This document shows positions 45,800 through 58,767 of a stretch of DNA of 64,000 bases, piece by piece. Within the stretch, counting starts at the first letter, position 1. Each line of letters opens with the position of its first letter. A program made the translations under genes and the position numbers. The DNA is from Benincasa hispida (taxonomy: Eukaryota > Streptophyta > Magnoliopsida > Cucurbitales > Cucurbitaceae): contig NC_052350.1 in NCBI RefSeq assembly GCF_009727055.1, positions 15,293,320 through 15,357,319 of the forward strand, in the 5' to 3' direction. Below the pieces are notes generated by a model. The model was given only the letters and a program-made list of their open reading frames with translations, was not told the DNA's origin and ran no database searches.

Positions 45800-48700
45800 C
45801 CCAAAGAGGAAGAACCTAATATACTTATGGATAATTATGCTTGTTATGTCCTCCCTTGCAAATTGTATATTGAACTTGTTGACTAGCTTCTCTCCAATCA
45901 TTTCATTATGAATTCAAGTACTTTTTGGACGACTCTATTCTCTTAGTAAGTCCACATTTGGATGAACTTCTGTAAATGATCATTCTGGCCAATATCTGAG
46001 TGTTGTATTGGATGGAAATGACCTTCATATTGCAAGAAATGGGACAATCTGTAGCATTCATCAATAAGAGGTAAGTATTTTAAACGCATGTAATTACAAA
46101 CTGCAATTACATCAGAGCATTTAATCTTGAATGACTGTTATTTATTGCATGAACAAGCCCTTCTTTAAAGCTCACAACTTATGTGTGTTGACCTTTATAA
46201 GGAGAAATCATACTTATGCCCGTTTATACATCAAAAGTTTGGGTTTCCCTGTCAATAGATGTCACTATATGTGCAATGCTCATTTTTCCCATCTCTTAAA
46301 CTTTCTCAAAGCATATTCTATACATATGCCCCCATGATCGAGTGCTTCACTTATCTCTTATTGTCGATGTTCAAAATATAGTATTATGCGTGTTGGAGTT
46401 AGGAACATGCAAGCAGAAGCATTTAGAATCTAAAGCACTCTAATTACATTAATTTAAGGATTAAGCATGCTTGTTCAAAACTGGAAAAATAGAGTTATAA
46501 AAGCAAACATTGATGTAGCTCACAATTGAAGCAATCATTTAGTTATTTTTTATCACGAACACTTCCTGGACCACCGCTAGAGTCTTCCCTACTATTCTCC
46601 AGCCTTAGAACTGTGGGATCCAAATTTGTGATGAATTTGAAGGAAAAAAAGAGTTTGAGATAGTTGGAGTTTATGAATTTGTGAGGATAAATTCAACCTC
46701 AAAAGCCAACCAAGAGAACTCTAATCTCAGCAATTCTTCTTCTATTTAAAGAAGAGAACATGCAAAATTAAATTCATATCAAAGTGACATCAAATTAAGT
46801 ACTAATTAGAGTGGAATTTGAGATGTTTGCAAGAAGAGAAAAGTGGGAGAAAGCCATAACTCTTTAAATTTAAATTTTAAATTTTAAATGAAAATTTCTT
46901 AATTTTAAATAAAATTATTCACATAATTAAAATTAAATAAAATTGATTTTAAAACCCATTTTGAAATTAGTTCTAATAATTAATTTTAAATAATTAATAA
47001 AATTTTAATTAATATTAATTTAATATAAAATATAAAATAATTAATTAGATTAAATAATTAATAATATTATTTAATATAAAATATTAAATTAATTAATAAC
47101 ACCAATCCCGATCATGAATCCCTATTCATGTGTACAATATTTAAATCATATTTAAATATTTCCAACTCTCTATTTTGTTTGATTCACAATTAAACAATAA
47201 GTCGTTAAATATATTAAATATAATTAACGCTTACTTCCAAAATTAAATTTGAACGTTTCAATTTTTTTTCATCACTCTATTCTAAGGTTTAGTCCTATAT
47301 GAGCTAGCAGAGGGACCTATTGGACCTACAAGTCATGAGCTCCAACGATTCGAGATTAACCGACTAAAATCTTTAACCTAGTTAACCAACATTCGTTAAC
47401 TACCGAGACAATCCACTATAACTCAGTAACTGCACTCTCCTCACTGTAGATATATTTCTGTCCACTTGATATAACTATGATTCGTAAGTTGATCCTTCAC
47501 AAGTTGTTTATAATTACAGCTGGGTAAAAATTATCGTTTTACCCCAATAGTTACATCTCGTTCCTTAAGTTCTACCGAGCCTCTAATGAACAATTGGTTT
47601 ATGGCCCAACCACTAAACCAAGCCTTTTTTAGGCCAATGAGAGAGTGGGGCTCCTTATTCAAGATCCAGAGTCAGCACTTAAGAGAACAACCCATCTTCT
47701 ATCTCTAAAATCGGGTAGAAGTGAATTCCATCTTGCAGAATATATGTCTCCAGCTATCTACTCGGTCTTACCCCTAAAATGGTAGGTTTATTGAGTCGAA
47801 AAACTCAGGCCACTCTCACCCATGCAAATTAAAGGATAATCTCGAATAAATAGGAGTTAATAGTTAGCTTAGGATTAAGATCGAGTTACCTAGGTCATTG
47901 TATTGAAGTAGTCAATCTTAACAGTAAACGGCGTTATAAAGTAAAAGTGACTATTTAGCAGTCAAGTCTTATGTAAACTCATTGCATAGGACGCCTCCAC
48001 TCACATGTCTTCACATGAACGATTCAGGATCACATCGTTTGTATCAAATACAAAGTGGATCACATCTATAGTATCCCTAGGATAAGATACCCAGCCTTAT
48101 CCCTACACTATAGACCGTTTTGACTATTACTCGAACTTGATCTACTTTTATGTCTTCACATATAGTTCAAGTATTCATGCTATAGCTAGGGGTTCTTAGG
48201 TTATTAGATTTTAAGGTTTTTAAATGCAATTTACGTATTCAATAACATCTTTACTGAATAAACCTCAATAACCTTTTTATTGTAAATTAGAATCTGTTTA
48301 TTGTTTACAAACCACTAGTTTTAGGATATAAAGCTCAACAGCGTGATAGAATGTTAGCCTAGCCAAAGAAGTAATCGCATTCTAGCACTTTTGAAAATCC
48401 CATTCATATGTTCAACTACATTGTTTGACATCCACTCATAGCGGTACCCATCATCATGTGATTGTGTCCATTTTTTAAGTCAATATTAGAAAAATATTCA
48501 AGGCATTTAGGGTGCAACTTTTTCAACTCTTTCATGCACCTAATGAACTTGCTCCTTTGGTGTTGATTTTCTACCTTAAACACAAAACCTTTCAATGGTA
48601 TACTCTAGGTTCACTCCAACCTATTTCCTCATTGTTAATTGCAGCAAGAATACCTTTATGACTATAAAAAATTAAGTAAACACCATCTCATTCGGTAACA

Positions 48701-49436
48701 TATTCACCCAATGCCCATCGAAACCATGACCAACTAGACGAGTTTTCTCTTTCAACAATAGCAAAAACAAGGAAAAATATGTGCTCGTTTGCATCAATAG
48801 ATAAGGCGGTCAATAATTTTCCTAGAAATGAGTTCCATCAATCTGAATTAATGACCTAAAATATTTGAACCCTTCTCTTGCAAGACTGAACCATAAAACT
48901 CAATAAAAAATAGTTGTACCTGGAACATCAGACGGAAGAAAATACCAATCTAATCGTGTTTTAGGATTGTAATGCACAACAACACTCAACCAATACGAAA
49001 GCTCTGAATATGATTTCTTCCAATCACCAAACACATCAATTAATGCTTTTCTTTTTGCTTGCCACACACGTGTATAATTAACATTATATACATATTGTTT
49101 TTTAATTGCTTCTTGGAGTAAGGCCACAGAAACTCTTGGATCAGCTCTAACCATATTTTGAATTTCAATACTCATAAAACTCGAAGCAAAATATGAATGA
49201 TTTTGTGTCAATTTTGAGTACAAACATGAGCACTCCTTTTCAAGTCTAGTAATTTTAAACAACCCATGAGTTTTATGCCGACAAGCCTGTAAAATCCAAT
49301 AACAACCATCCTTCCACTCTTTGCATCTCATATACCAAATATCTTGGTTCGATTCTACTATGAATATTTGATAGTGTTTTGTCACGCAATACTTTTTTAT
49401 GGCCAGTTGTAGAACTTCTTTAGTGTCAAATAACAT
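45800..49436 (-). pseudogene. MULE2 transposase, split by a solo LTR
   Basis: ATG at 49436 begins MLFDTKEVLQLAIKKYC, the MuDR DNA-binding domain, with a long open frame to 48900 (DIWYMRCKEWKDGCYW, LTQNHSYF, IQNMVRADPRVSVALLQ, YVYNVNYTRVWQAKRKA, DWKKSYSEL). Degraded DDE sequence runs to 48341: IQIDGTHF-like, then YEWMSNNVVEHMNGIFKSAR with the third-position Glu kept. After the solo LTR, reading resumes at 46387 and contains the C-terminal CSDVIAVCNYMRL and LIDECYRLSHFL of the SWIM region, then a zinc knuckle (CKGGHNKHNY) and a stop near 45825. An acidic N-terminal part (CPEDLVLLEHKN) extends to about 49673, separated by two stops. It is distinct in sequence from MULE1. Confidence 0.8.
46391..48340 (-). 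mobile_element. solo copia LTR in MULE2
   Basis: The minus-strand start is TGTTGAGCTTTATATCC at 48340 and the end CTCCAACA at 46391, about 1.95 kb. Shared family landmarks include GAGCTAGCAGAGGGACC (47309) and CCACTTGATATAA. A 5-bp match GCGTG lies at 46388-46392 and 48341-48345. If it is the duplication, the LTR ends two bases in, at 46393. MULE2 transposase reading continues on both sides, so this is an insertion without internal region. Confidence 0.8.
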
Positions 49437-49673
49437 TCATTTTTATATTGAAATAGAATTATCTACACATCTCCTCCTTTCCTCCAATGTCGACCTTTGT
49501 TCACAGATTGGATTAGTAAAGTCCCAATCCATTTGGGGGAACATCTCTGATGGTACTAACTCATTTTTATGTTCTGAACTTCCATCGTTTTCAAATAATT
49601 TATCAAGTTCTATATCAATATCACTGTCCCCAACATTTTTATGTTCAAGAAGGACTAAATCTTCAGGACACAA

Positions 49674-50192
49674 CGATATATTACTAAAATGTTTATAACA
49701 ATTATATTTGAAAAAATATTAGTCGGACTTAATAGGTTAATATTAACAGCCTAATCCAACATCAATCTAAAAGACAATCCAAACTCAAATTCAAGATATG
49801 TCCAAAAAGATATTTTTCTTAAAAAAATTATAAACCCACAGCTTAAATCCAAACTCAAATTCGAGAACGGTCCAATCATTTTTTTTTATAAAAATCAAAC
49901 AAACTATAGTCCAAACAATCCAAAAGAACTATCAAGCCTCAATCCAAAATAATAAATTAAAACACAAAATCCAAATTTTCAAGTCCAAATACAAACAATC
50001 CAAAAAATAGGAAATATTAGAAAAACAAAACGACCTTTACACACTAGATCTCCCACATTTTAAACAAAACTAGTTCAATTCTCGAGTTTTTCATGCATAC
50101 CTCTAAATAAAATACTAGATCTATAGATATTCAAGTCACAATCTCATATATTTAAGAAAACAAATTACCTACAATTGATGGCGGGGCAGTGG
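49674..50192. other. upstream flank of MULE2
   Basis: AT-rich DNA with repeated words such as CCAAACTCAAATTC and AATCCAAA. No coding region or clear terminal inverted repeat was seen. It probably belongs to the 5' part of MULE2. Confidence 0.4.
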
Positions 50193-52078
50193 TGTTGGGT
50201 TTGATGCCCTAAATCTCGTAGGGTCCTAGAGTTTGTAAATGTTATGTACAAACTCATTATTTATTTAATAAAATATATGATATTTTATTCCAATTTTTGT
50301 TGCATCAATCACAAACCAATAAACTAAGTTCCATGGTTATCTCGTAACTTAAACGTGTATGTAGAGACATACAGATGAATCATGTTTTAAGTGATAACCT
50401 AAATGGTCTATAGTAGATGGATAAGGCTGGATACCTTATCCTGGTGACACTACGAGTATGGTCTGCTTTGTAGATGTTACAATTATTGTAAAGTTCTACA
50501 AGTGATCTGATCTTGATCATTCATGTGGAGATATGTGAGCGGGGATATTCTATACAAAGGAGTTTGTATAAGACTAGACCACGAAATGAGTATATAACAT
50601 CGTTCTTAATAGAGACTTCCATTTCATTAGGATGACCATAGGTAACACGACCTAAATCCCGAGTGAGTTATAAATTCCTACCTATGAAGGCGATCCTTTG
50701 ACTTGTATGGGTAAGAGTGGCTAGATCGCCGACTCAACATGCCTACCATTTTGGGGATTCGTCTGATTGGGGAGCTAGGAACATAACTACACAAGACGGA
50801 ATTCACTCCTTCCCCAATGTTGGGAAAAGTATATAAATTGCTCTCTTAAGTGCTGATTCTGGGGCTTGAACATTATGGCGCCACACCTTCTCTTGGCTCG
50901 AGAGGGGTTAGTCATAGTGGGACTATGATTTATTGTTCATTAGAGGAATCAATGGTACTTAAGGAGTTAGATGTAACTACAGGGGCAAAACGGTAATTTG
51001 GCCCAACTGTACTTACGGGCAATTTTTGAAGGGTCGTCGTATTGTAGATTGGTTATATCCAATGGACACAAAAATATATATGTAGTGCGAAGAGTGCAGT
51101 TGTCGGTCTTTAGTGGAGTGCCCGAAAGTTAACAGATGGTGAATAATTTAATTAAAAAGTTTAATTAATTATTCATGAACCATGGGAGCTTCAAGCTACA
51201 GGTCCATGAAGTCCCCTCGGTAGCTCATCGAATTTTATGAGAATCAAGTTTTGGATTAATTTGAATTGTTTAAATTAATTATATATGATATGATTAAATT
51301 TCTGTAATTACATATGATATAATTACTATAATATATTTGATACATTATAATATAAAGAATTCATGAGAGGAATTAAATGTTTGAATATGATTCAAATGTT
51401 AATTATATGAATTAGATTCATATAATTAAAATTTAATGTAAATATGATTTATATTAAATACCATAAGAGAGAGAAAAGAAACTATATGTTATATGTTATA
51501 TATGATATAATATATGATTGCATAATATATAATAAGTTGGTTATTATATATTTTTGTTATAATTTTAATTTGACTTAAAATTATTTATTAATTATTTTAT
51601 TATTAAATCATTTTCTAATTATTTAATTTTTAAAATAATTAAGGGGAAGGAGTTACAACTCCCTCCCCACCTTTTTCTCTCCACCACTCACGTAAATAAG
51701 AAGTGATGGAGGTCTCTTTTTGATATACCTACAAAAAGACAGGGACAATGAACACAAAACATTGTTCTTTGTAAAGTTCTTTTTGGCTTCCCAAAGTTTT
51801 TCCTCTAAAAAAATTCTTCCTTCTCCCTCAATCCCAAAACACTCTAGAGCCCAAACCTCCTAGATTCTCACCAGAGAATATTGAAGATTCCTTCGTGGTA
51901 GTGTTCGACAGATTTGATTGAAGAACGTCTTCAAGGGTAAGGTTTCCTAAACCTTTTTTGTTTATTTTTAGACATGCTGTATAATTTATTTTTGCCTAAT
52001 GCATGTGCTGTAAAAATGTTTTTAAAAAATGATTGGGAATTAGGATGATCCACTTACGGACGGTTGACGATGACTGGC
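50193..52078 (+). mobile_element. solo copia LTR (plus)
   Basis: It starts TGTTGGGTTTGATGCCCTAAATC at 50193 and follows the whole family LTR order: GATACCTTATC, TTGGTTATATCCAATGG at 51051, GAGCCCAAACCTCC at 51848. It ends near 52078. The usual last bases (GGTTCCTTCA) are missing or changed. AGTGG occurs at 50188-50192 and 52079-52083, a possible duplication. No internal region follows, so it is read as a solo LTR. Confidence 0.75.
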
Positions 52079-53090
52079 AGTGGGCTGGGGCAAAGAGGCA
52101 GAAAAACAAATTTGGAGAAGAGGAATGAACTGATCGACGAAGGAACGATTGGGGCTTTAGGACCACTAACTCGTGTAACTAGTACACGAGTTTGAAAATC
52201 GTGTACTCGGTCCATCGTTACATGGTCAACGTTACATGCTCGTCATGTGGCAGTCATATAGCATATCAGCAGTTCCTTCACGTGATCTGGAAGGAAGTCA
52301 TAGACCCCATCCATGATTTGGGTTAAATTGTAATATACGATTTATATGCAATCATGTACCAGGTCTGCGATTTCTCTACCCCATTTTTGTCAATATTTTC
52401 GATCAAATCATATTTTATCAATAATTATTAAAATAACATTATTAAAAATTTCAAACAGGGGAAAAAGAAGATGAAGGGTATTGTTTTTGTTTTGTTTTTC
52501 CCTTTTAATACTAAAAGAGTACAAGTCCTTTGATAGTTTTTTTTTCTTTTGATTTCTTCTAAATATTCCAAAAGTAAATCTTATTTTTGACCGAATCGAA
52601 TTTCACCAAACAAAATTCAAATTCCAATTCATTTTCATATTTTAATATTTAGTAATTTAAAATCATTTGATTTAAAATTTAGATGTTATAGGATTTTTTT
52701 TTAAAAAAAAAAATTTGACAATTATGATAACATTTGCAAGTTCTAAATTTACTAAGTTGATTTGTTTTTATTAAATGATAAACTAATTGATATTTTAATT
52801 AAATATCTAATAATTACTAATATAATTCTCTTCAAAACTATAAAGGCAAAAAAGTAAAATATCATACTTTTTTTTCACTTCTCATGAGTATCCAAAAAAT
52901 AAATTTAAATTTAATGATTTCAAATCAATTAGGTTCCAAAGACAAACAAGAATTTGAAATCAACTCCTTCATTTAGAATCTTGGAATTTGAAATTATTTC
53001 CATCAAAATCCTAACATCAAACGAAGCATAAGAAAAATTTTGCTCTATGTTCATTTTTATAGGCCAATTTTAGAGGATGGAAATTTCGAT
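52079..53090. other. non-coding, AT-rich
   Basis: The first 250 bp, downstream of the LTR, are less AT-rich, with several ACACG and CGTGT words. The rest is AT-rich with T and A runs. No gene, repeat array or transposon end is recognised. Confidence 0.5.
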
Positions 53091-53720
53091 TTTGCTGTCT
53101 CCAAATAGACTTGCTTGGTTGATTTGGAGGCTAGATACGCAAACCTATTTTAGGGTTTAGATGCAGATTGTGAGGTCATCATTGCTAATACGACTAGGTA
53201 TCTAGATGTTTCAGTTACCTTTAGCTTGGTCGTTAATGATAAGGATTTCATGGAGAGTTATCTTGTCATCTTTTGGTTCCTGCTGCTTGGAATCCTCTCC
53301 CCCCGATGCTTAGAAGCTAATACTGATGCTTCTTGGGGCGCTTTGATCATCAGTTGGGTGGATGGATTGGGTTGGATGCTCTATGATCACCTAGGTCATG
53401 TGCATCTTGCTAGAATGAAGTTTATCCCTAGATGTTCCAATATTAAGTTTCTTGAAGCCATGACCATTATACAAGGGTTTATATCTATTCTGACGCCCAT
53501 TAGGAAGGTTTTTTTGAAATCAAACTGCTTCGAGGTGGTTAATCTTTTCTAAATAATGCAACTATTGACCTTTCAGAGATGGCCTATCTTATTGAGGACG
53601 GTAAGCTAGAGGATCGAGATGTTGGGGATGGGTCACTCATTCACACTTTCCCGCATTAAAACTTATTGCCACACTCTCTTGCAAGGAAGGCGTTGGAAAG
53701 GTGGTTGCCTTATATTCTTT
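53091..53720 (+). pseudogene. RNase H-like domain remnant
   Basis: A frame open at 53226-53552 contains ANTDASWGA, GLGWMLYDHLGHV, IKFLEAMTIIQGF and KSNCFEVVNLF. Further words in shifted frames are IEDGKLEDRDVGDG, IHTF and HSLARKAL to about 53690. This is the order of the plant RNase H type-1 (RVT_3) domain common in non-LTR retrotransposons and in orphan genes: a first Asp in TDAS, a Glu in LEAM, and an HSLAR tail. The usual third acidic motif (ESD) reads KSN. Frameshifts and a stop after IHTFPH make it a remnant. Origin from a LINE or from a host gene copy is open. Confidence 0.65.
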
Positions 53721-54261
53721 ATACTCTTATCCTTAATGGTTATGTTTTTGGTTGTCTATGGATGTTGTTCTCTAGTTTGTTGTTGTTTTATTTCCTAAAA
53801 AAATGAGGACTTGGTAAAAGTAACTAACTTAATCCAAAAAGCAGAGTTCATAATGATGTAAATAAATGGTATTACTAACTAAATTTTCTCTTATTAGTTT
53901 CTTTATATATTCTTTATTGTTTTAAATAAAAAAATAAAGAAAAAAAAGGAACAAACAATCTTTTATAGACTAGAGTCGTTGGATCTCCAAGTTTTTGGAA
54001 TGCCCCAAATCCTTCTTGAGTGCGCAAATATGGGTCAATTCTAGTAAAAACATATCTAAACAAGGTTCTAGCACCATACAAATGTATTTAAAGAAGAAGA
54101 GCAAAACAAATAAGCATGCTCAAAAGTCAAAAGTCAAAAGTAAATCAACTCCTTGGAGTACTAACTTTTTTAGAAACAAATACATGAAATCTCAAAATTG
54201 ATAGCATAAATTCACACCTATTAAGCATAGGTATGTTGAAGAAGAAAAAAAAAAGAGTATA
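53721..54261. other. non-coding flank of copia E
   Basis: AT-rich sequence with a small AAAGTCA repeat near 54122-54140. No gene is supported; the open frame at 53995-54201 is lysine- and serine-rich and lacks recognisable motifs. Confidence 0.45.
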
Positions 54262-54691
54262 TGAAGAAAATAAGCTCAAACATTCAACTTATTTAACAAC
54301 CATTCACATTTCTTTAACTTTTTACAGTTTGCTATTGTAATAACTTGTATCAGAAAATAGTATAAGCACTCATCATTTACAAATTTCATAGCATACAATA
54401 TACAATAACTTCAAGAAAATTTGAAATCTGTAAAAAGAAAAGCTGTGACTTAGCTCTCGAATAAAGATCTCTTCTCCTTCCCGTGGATGTAGGCATCATT
54501 TGCCGAACCACGTATATCATTGTGTAGCACTCTTCTTCCTCATTTCTTCTACAAGATTGCATGCTTTTGAACACCGATCGTTTACTCAAGCAGTCGCACA
54601 AAACAAACAGAAAATATTAGGGTTAGAAGAAGCTCTGCAATATCGAAAGAAAGAACGAGAGAGAGAGAGAAAAGAAATTAATTCTGAAGAT
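54262..54691 (+). repeat. 5' LTR of copia E
   Basis: It starts TGAAGAAAATAAGCTC and is shared nearly base for base with 57815-58248. Clear differences are only a few per hundred bases, for example GTTTGCTATT against GATTGTTATT. It ends in a GA microsatellite and GAAATTAATTCTGAA, after which gag-derived sequence starts directly. Confidence 0.85.
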
Positions 54692-57600
54692 GATAATAAG
54701 TCTAAACAGAAAATAAAATGTAAGTATTGAAAAAAGAAAGGACATTTAATCAAAGACTGTTTTATCTTAAAAATAAAGAATTAAGAGAAAGAAAAAGACT
54801 CAAAAGGCAAATAGCCCGAAGCATCTGTTGTAGAAGGCTCCTTTATCTACTCAGATGCTTTAGCCTTAATTTTAGACAAATCCAACCATGTAAATCCTCT
54901 AGGAAAATATGATTGGGTCCTAGATTCTGGATGCATCTACCACATGACCTCAATGAGACCTTGGTTCAACACCTTTAAAGAAATTAAAGGAGAAATTGTG
55001 TATATGGGAAATAACCAAGGTTGTAGGATAGAAAGCATTGGCTCTGTTTCCATGAAACTTATGGATGGAACTATTAAACTCCTTAGGAATGTGAGATATG
55101 TTCCACTTCTTAAGAGAAATCTAATCTCCTTAGGTATGCTTGATGCAATTGGGTGTGAGTATAGGGGTAAAGGAGGAACTCTTGAGGTGCTAAATTATTC
55201 TAAGGTGATATTAGTTGAGGAAAAGATAAATGACATATTTGTGGTCAAAGGAGTTGAAATGATGACAGGGGCATATGTTGCCACCACAAATGAGATCATA
55301 AAGGCTGATGTATGGCACAAAAGATTATCTCACATTAGTGCTAAAGGTATAGAAATTCTATCTAAACAAGGGATTCTACCTAAAGGTCTCTCAGAAAATC
55401 TAACCTTTTGTGAACACTGTGTTTTAGAAAAAGCCACAAGGCAAAATTTCACTAAAGCACAACACACCACAAAAACTATCCTAGATGATATACACTCTGA
55501 CCTATGGGGTCCAGCTCCTACACCTAGCCTAAGTGGTTCAAAGTATTTAATTTCTTTTACTGATGACTTCTCTAGAAAAAGTTAGGTCTACTTCCTTAAA
55601 ACTAAAGACCAAGTGTTTGATAGGTTTAAGGAATGGAAACTCATGATAGAGAAGCAAACTTCTAAAGAAATTAAATACCTAAAACTGACAATTGACTGGA
55701 ATTTTGTAGTGAAGAGTTTAACAAATTCTATAAAGAAACAGAAATAACTAGGCATAGGACTGTTAGATTCACTCTTCAACAGAATGGAGTAGCTGAAAGA
55801 CTAAATAGAACAGTCATGGAAAGGGTTAGATGTCTTATCTCAGATGCAATCTTTAGTGAAAAATATTGGGTTGAGGCAGTAAGCTACACTTTGTATACCT
55901 TAAATAAGTGTCCTCATTCCTCCCTAAACTTTTTAACTCCTAAAGAAAAATGGACCACACATCCACCTAACCTAAAAAACCTAAGGGTATTTGGATTTGT
56001 TGGTTATATTCACCAAAATCAGGGGAAACTAAAGTCTAGGGCAGTAAAGTGTATGTTTGTTGGGTTCTCAGAAGGTGTCAAAGGCTTTAAGATGTGGAAT
56101 CCTATTGAGAAAAGGTTTGTCATAAGCAAGGATGTCACTTTCAGAGAAAAAGAGATATTTATGCAAAAAGAAAAGATAACTTATGAAGTTCCTAATAGCC
56201 CTAGTACTGCTAGGATTGAGGTGGAGACACCTAAATATTCTTCTACTAGTCATAACCCTCCTATTGAAACTGAAGAAGAATAAGAGGAAATCTCAAATGT
56301 GAATACTGGGAATACTGAAGTTGTACCTGATCTAAGTCAGTATTCTTTGGCTAGGGATAGACAAAGAAGAGTGATAATTCCTCCAGCTAGGTATACTGAA
56401 ACTAATTACATGAACCTAGTTCTAAATGCCACAATAGCTCCTAATGACCAAGAACCAGCCACTTTTGAAGAGGTAGTAAATTGTCCTAATGCTAGGTCTT
56501 GGATTCAAGCTATGTGTGAAGAAATGGAATCACTCACTGTCAATAATACTTGGACCCTAGCCCCTCTTCCTAAAGGATGCAAACCTATATCCTCTAAATG
56601 GATATATAAACTAAAGGAGGGTTCTACCAAAGAAGAAAAACCTAGGTACAAGGCAAGGCTAGTGGCTAAAGGGTTTACACAGAGGGAAGGCATAGACTAT
56701 TCTGAAATTTTTCACCAGTAGTAAAACAAACCTCTATTAGACTTCATTTATCTCTAGTTGCTTAGTACAATCTTGAACTAGATAAACTAGATGTTAAGAC
56801 TGCTTTCCTTCATGGAAATCTAGATGAGGTTATCTATATGGTTCAACCTAAAGGGTTTGAAGAAAGAGGAAATGAAGACCTATACCGTCTCCTAAATAAG
56901 TCTATATATGGTCTTAAACAATCCCCTAGATGCTGGTACAGAAGGTTTAATGATTACATAGAGAATATTGGATTTCAAAGAAGTTCCTATGATATTTGTT
57001 CTTATATTAATTCATCTACCTATAAGGGCAAAGTCTATCTACTACTCTAAGTTGATGATATGTTACTAGCAGAGTAATCTAAGGAGGATTGAATTCATGT
57101 AAAAAATCTCCTAAAGAGAGAATTTGACATGAAGGATTTGGGTCAGTCTAAAAAGATCCTTGGGATTGAAATTCAAAGAGACAGGGCCTCCTAAACTCTA
57201 ACCATTAGCCAATTAAGCTACTGTGAAAAAGTAATTAACAGATTTAATATGTCTAATGTAAAACCAGTCACTATACCTATTGCTAGTCATTTTAAACTTT
57301 CCTCAGAAAACTCACCAAAAGAAACAGACATAGAACATTTGACTCAAATGCAATCATTTCCATACAATCAAGCAGTAGGGAGTCTAATGTACTTAATGAT
57401 ATCTACTAGACCAAACCTATCCTACAACACTGTGGTTAAAAGCAATAAAAGCAATAAAAGAAGCACTGTGGTTAAAGGGGTTGATGAAGGACTTTGGTAT
57501 TAATCAAACAGTAGTAAAGATCTATTGTGATAACCAAAGTGCCATTCACCTATCAAAAATCCTCAGTATCATTCAAGGACCAAACACATAGATATTAAAT

Positions 57601-57760
57601 ATCATTTTGTAAGAGACAGAATAGAGAAAGGAGAAGTCGAGGTGCTTAAAGTTCATACCACCGAAAATGTAGCCGACATGCTTACCAAACCTGTGTCCAA
57701 ACTCAAGCTAGCAAACTATCTTAGTCAGATCAGCTTCCGGCTTCCTGAAAAAGGGTGAAG
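54692..57760 (+). pseudogene. copia E gag-pol
   Basis: The reading starts in the gag zinc knuckle (CKY, stop, KKKGHLIKDC), then protease (VLDSGCIYHM at about 54916). A long frame 54944-55585 covers protease end, zinc-binding pre-integrase (VWHKRLSH, CEHCVLEKA) and integrase start (DLWGPAP). Integrase continues with TDN, VRFTLQQNGVAERLN and FSEKYWVEAVSYTLYTLN. The 55816-56283 and 56299-56721 frames give the integrase C-terminus (CMFVGFSEGVKGFKMWNP) and reverse transcriptase (KWIYKLKEG, ARLVAKGFTQREGIDYSE). After a frameshift come LDVKTAFLHGNLDE and SIYGLKQSPRCWYR, then VDDMLL. RNase H is joined after a deletion at about 57440 (IYCDNQSAIHLSK, VADMLTKP). Stops are few per domain but include frameshifts, so it is non-functional. 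Confidence 0.88.
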
Positions 57761-57814
57761 ACATATTAAATCTGGAAGGAGAAGAGCTTGCATGTTGAGC
57801 TTAAGGTGGAGATT

Positions 57815-58248
57815 TGAAGAAAATAAGCTCAAACATTCAACTTATTTAACAACCATTCACATTTCTTTAACTTTTTACAGATTGTTATTGTAACTACTTG
57901 TATCAGAAAATAGTATAAGTACTCATCATTTACAAATTTCGTAGCATACAATATACAATAGCTTCAAGAAAGCTTGAAATCTATAAAAAGAAAAGCTGTG
58001 ACTTAGCTCTCGAATAAAGATCTCTTCTCCTTCCCGTGGATGTAGGCATCATTTGCCAAACCACGTATATCGTTGTGTAGCACTCTTCTTCCTCCTTTCT
58101 TCTACAAGATTACATGCTTTTGAACACCAATCGTTTACTCAAGCAGTCGCACAAAACAAACAGAAAATATTAGGGTTAGAAGAAGCTCTGCAATATCGAA
58201 AGAGAGAACGAGAGAGAGAGAGAGAGAAAAGAAATTAATTCTGAAAAT
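57815..58248 (+). repeat. 3' LTR of copia E
   Basis: The second copy of the 54262-54691 repeat, preceded by a purine-rich tract (AAGGTGGAGAT) that serves as polypurine tract. It ends at TTCTGAA, after which unrelated sequence with an open minus-strand frame begins. Confidence 0.85.
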
Positions 58249-58456
58249 CATCCCATCGGAATAATTTTTCTTTCACTTCCATCAGGCAAGGGTTAGTGGA
58301 GCAAAATACGTGGAGCACATCAGCTGGAAGTTTTGGACAAACAATAGCCAAGTATTCTACCAAACCAAATTCTTTTGGGGCAAAATATTTGGACTCATGA
58401 ATTGAATCAGTAAGCAGGTCCACAATATTCATCATTTGGGCTCTTTTAATATTCAT
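58249..58456 (-). other. unrecognised open segment abutting copia E
   Basis: On the minus strand an open segment of about 69 codons, starting MNIKRAQMMNIVDLL at 58456 and ending KEKLFRWDD, runs directly into the LTR border, where it meets a stop. Amino-acid composition is protein-like (balanced charge, Cys and Trp present) and unlike the AT-rich chance frames elsewhere. I do not recognise the family. It may be an exon of a host gene, or captured DNA, cut by the copia insertion. Confidence 0.35.
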
Positions 58457-58767
58457 TCAACAAGAAGTAGGCCCAACAGTATATAAAGATAGTAAAACAG
58501 GTGATTTTCCTTTTTTTTCCTTCTTTTTTCAAGATCTTCTAAAATTCTATTCACTAATTTTAACCCAAAAAAAAAATAAAAAAAAAAAAGAAAAAAAAAA
58601 AGCTTTTTTCCCTCCCTTTTTTTGTCCCGTCAACGACTCAATTCTCTTTGCATACAATTTTTTTTCCATTATCTTTTGGAGAGAAAAATGACGGGTTTTT
58701 GTGTTAAAACGCCCAACGGCCACTTGGGCAAAACACTATTGGTTCAGGTTACTATATTAGAGCTTAA
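58457..58767. other. non-coding, with A and T runs
   Basis: Contains T-rich (58507-58535) and A-rich (58568-58602) homopolymer stretches. No gene is seen. Confidence 0.5.

Larger units (their letters stand above)
54262..58248 (+). mobile_element. Ty1-copia retrotransposon E, second lineage
   Basis: Two direct repeats of about 430 bp, 54262-54691 and 57815-58248, bracket copia gag-pol sequence in plus orientation. The element is about 4 kb. Its protein words (DSGC protease, TDNG-type integrase, FEERG in reverse transcriptase) differ from those of copia A-C, pointing to a TNT1/Tork-like lineage, in my judgement. No primer-binding site follows the left repeat and gag is nearly absent, so an internal deletion has removed the leader and most of gag. 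No target duplication was found. Confidence 0.8.

Noticed and set aside
53995..54201. Lys/Ser-rich 68-codon frame left of copia E
   Set aside because: Low-complexity composition and no motif; treated as chance.
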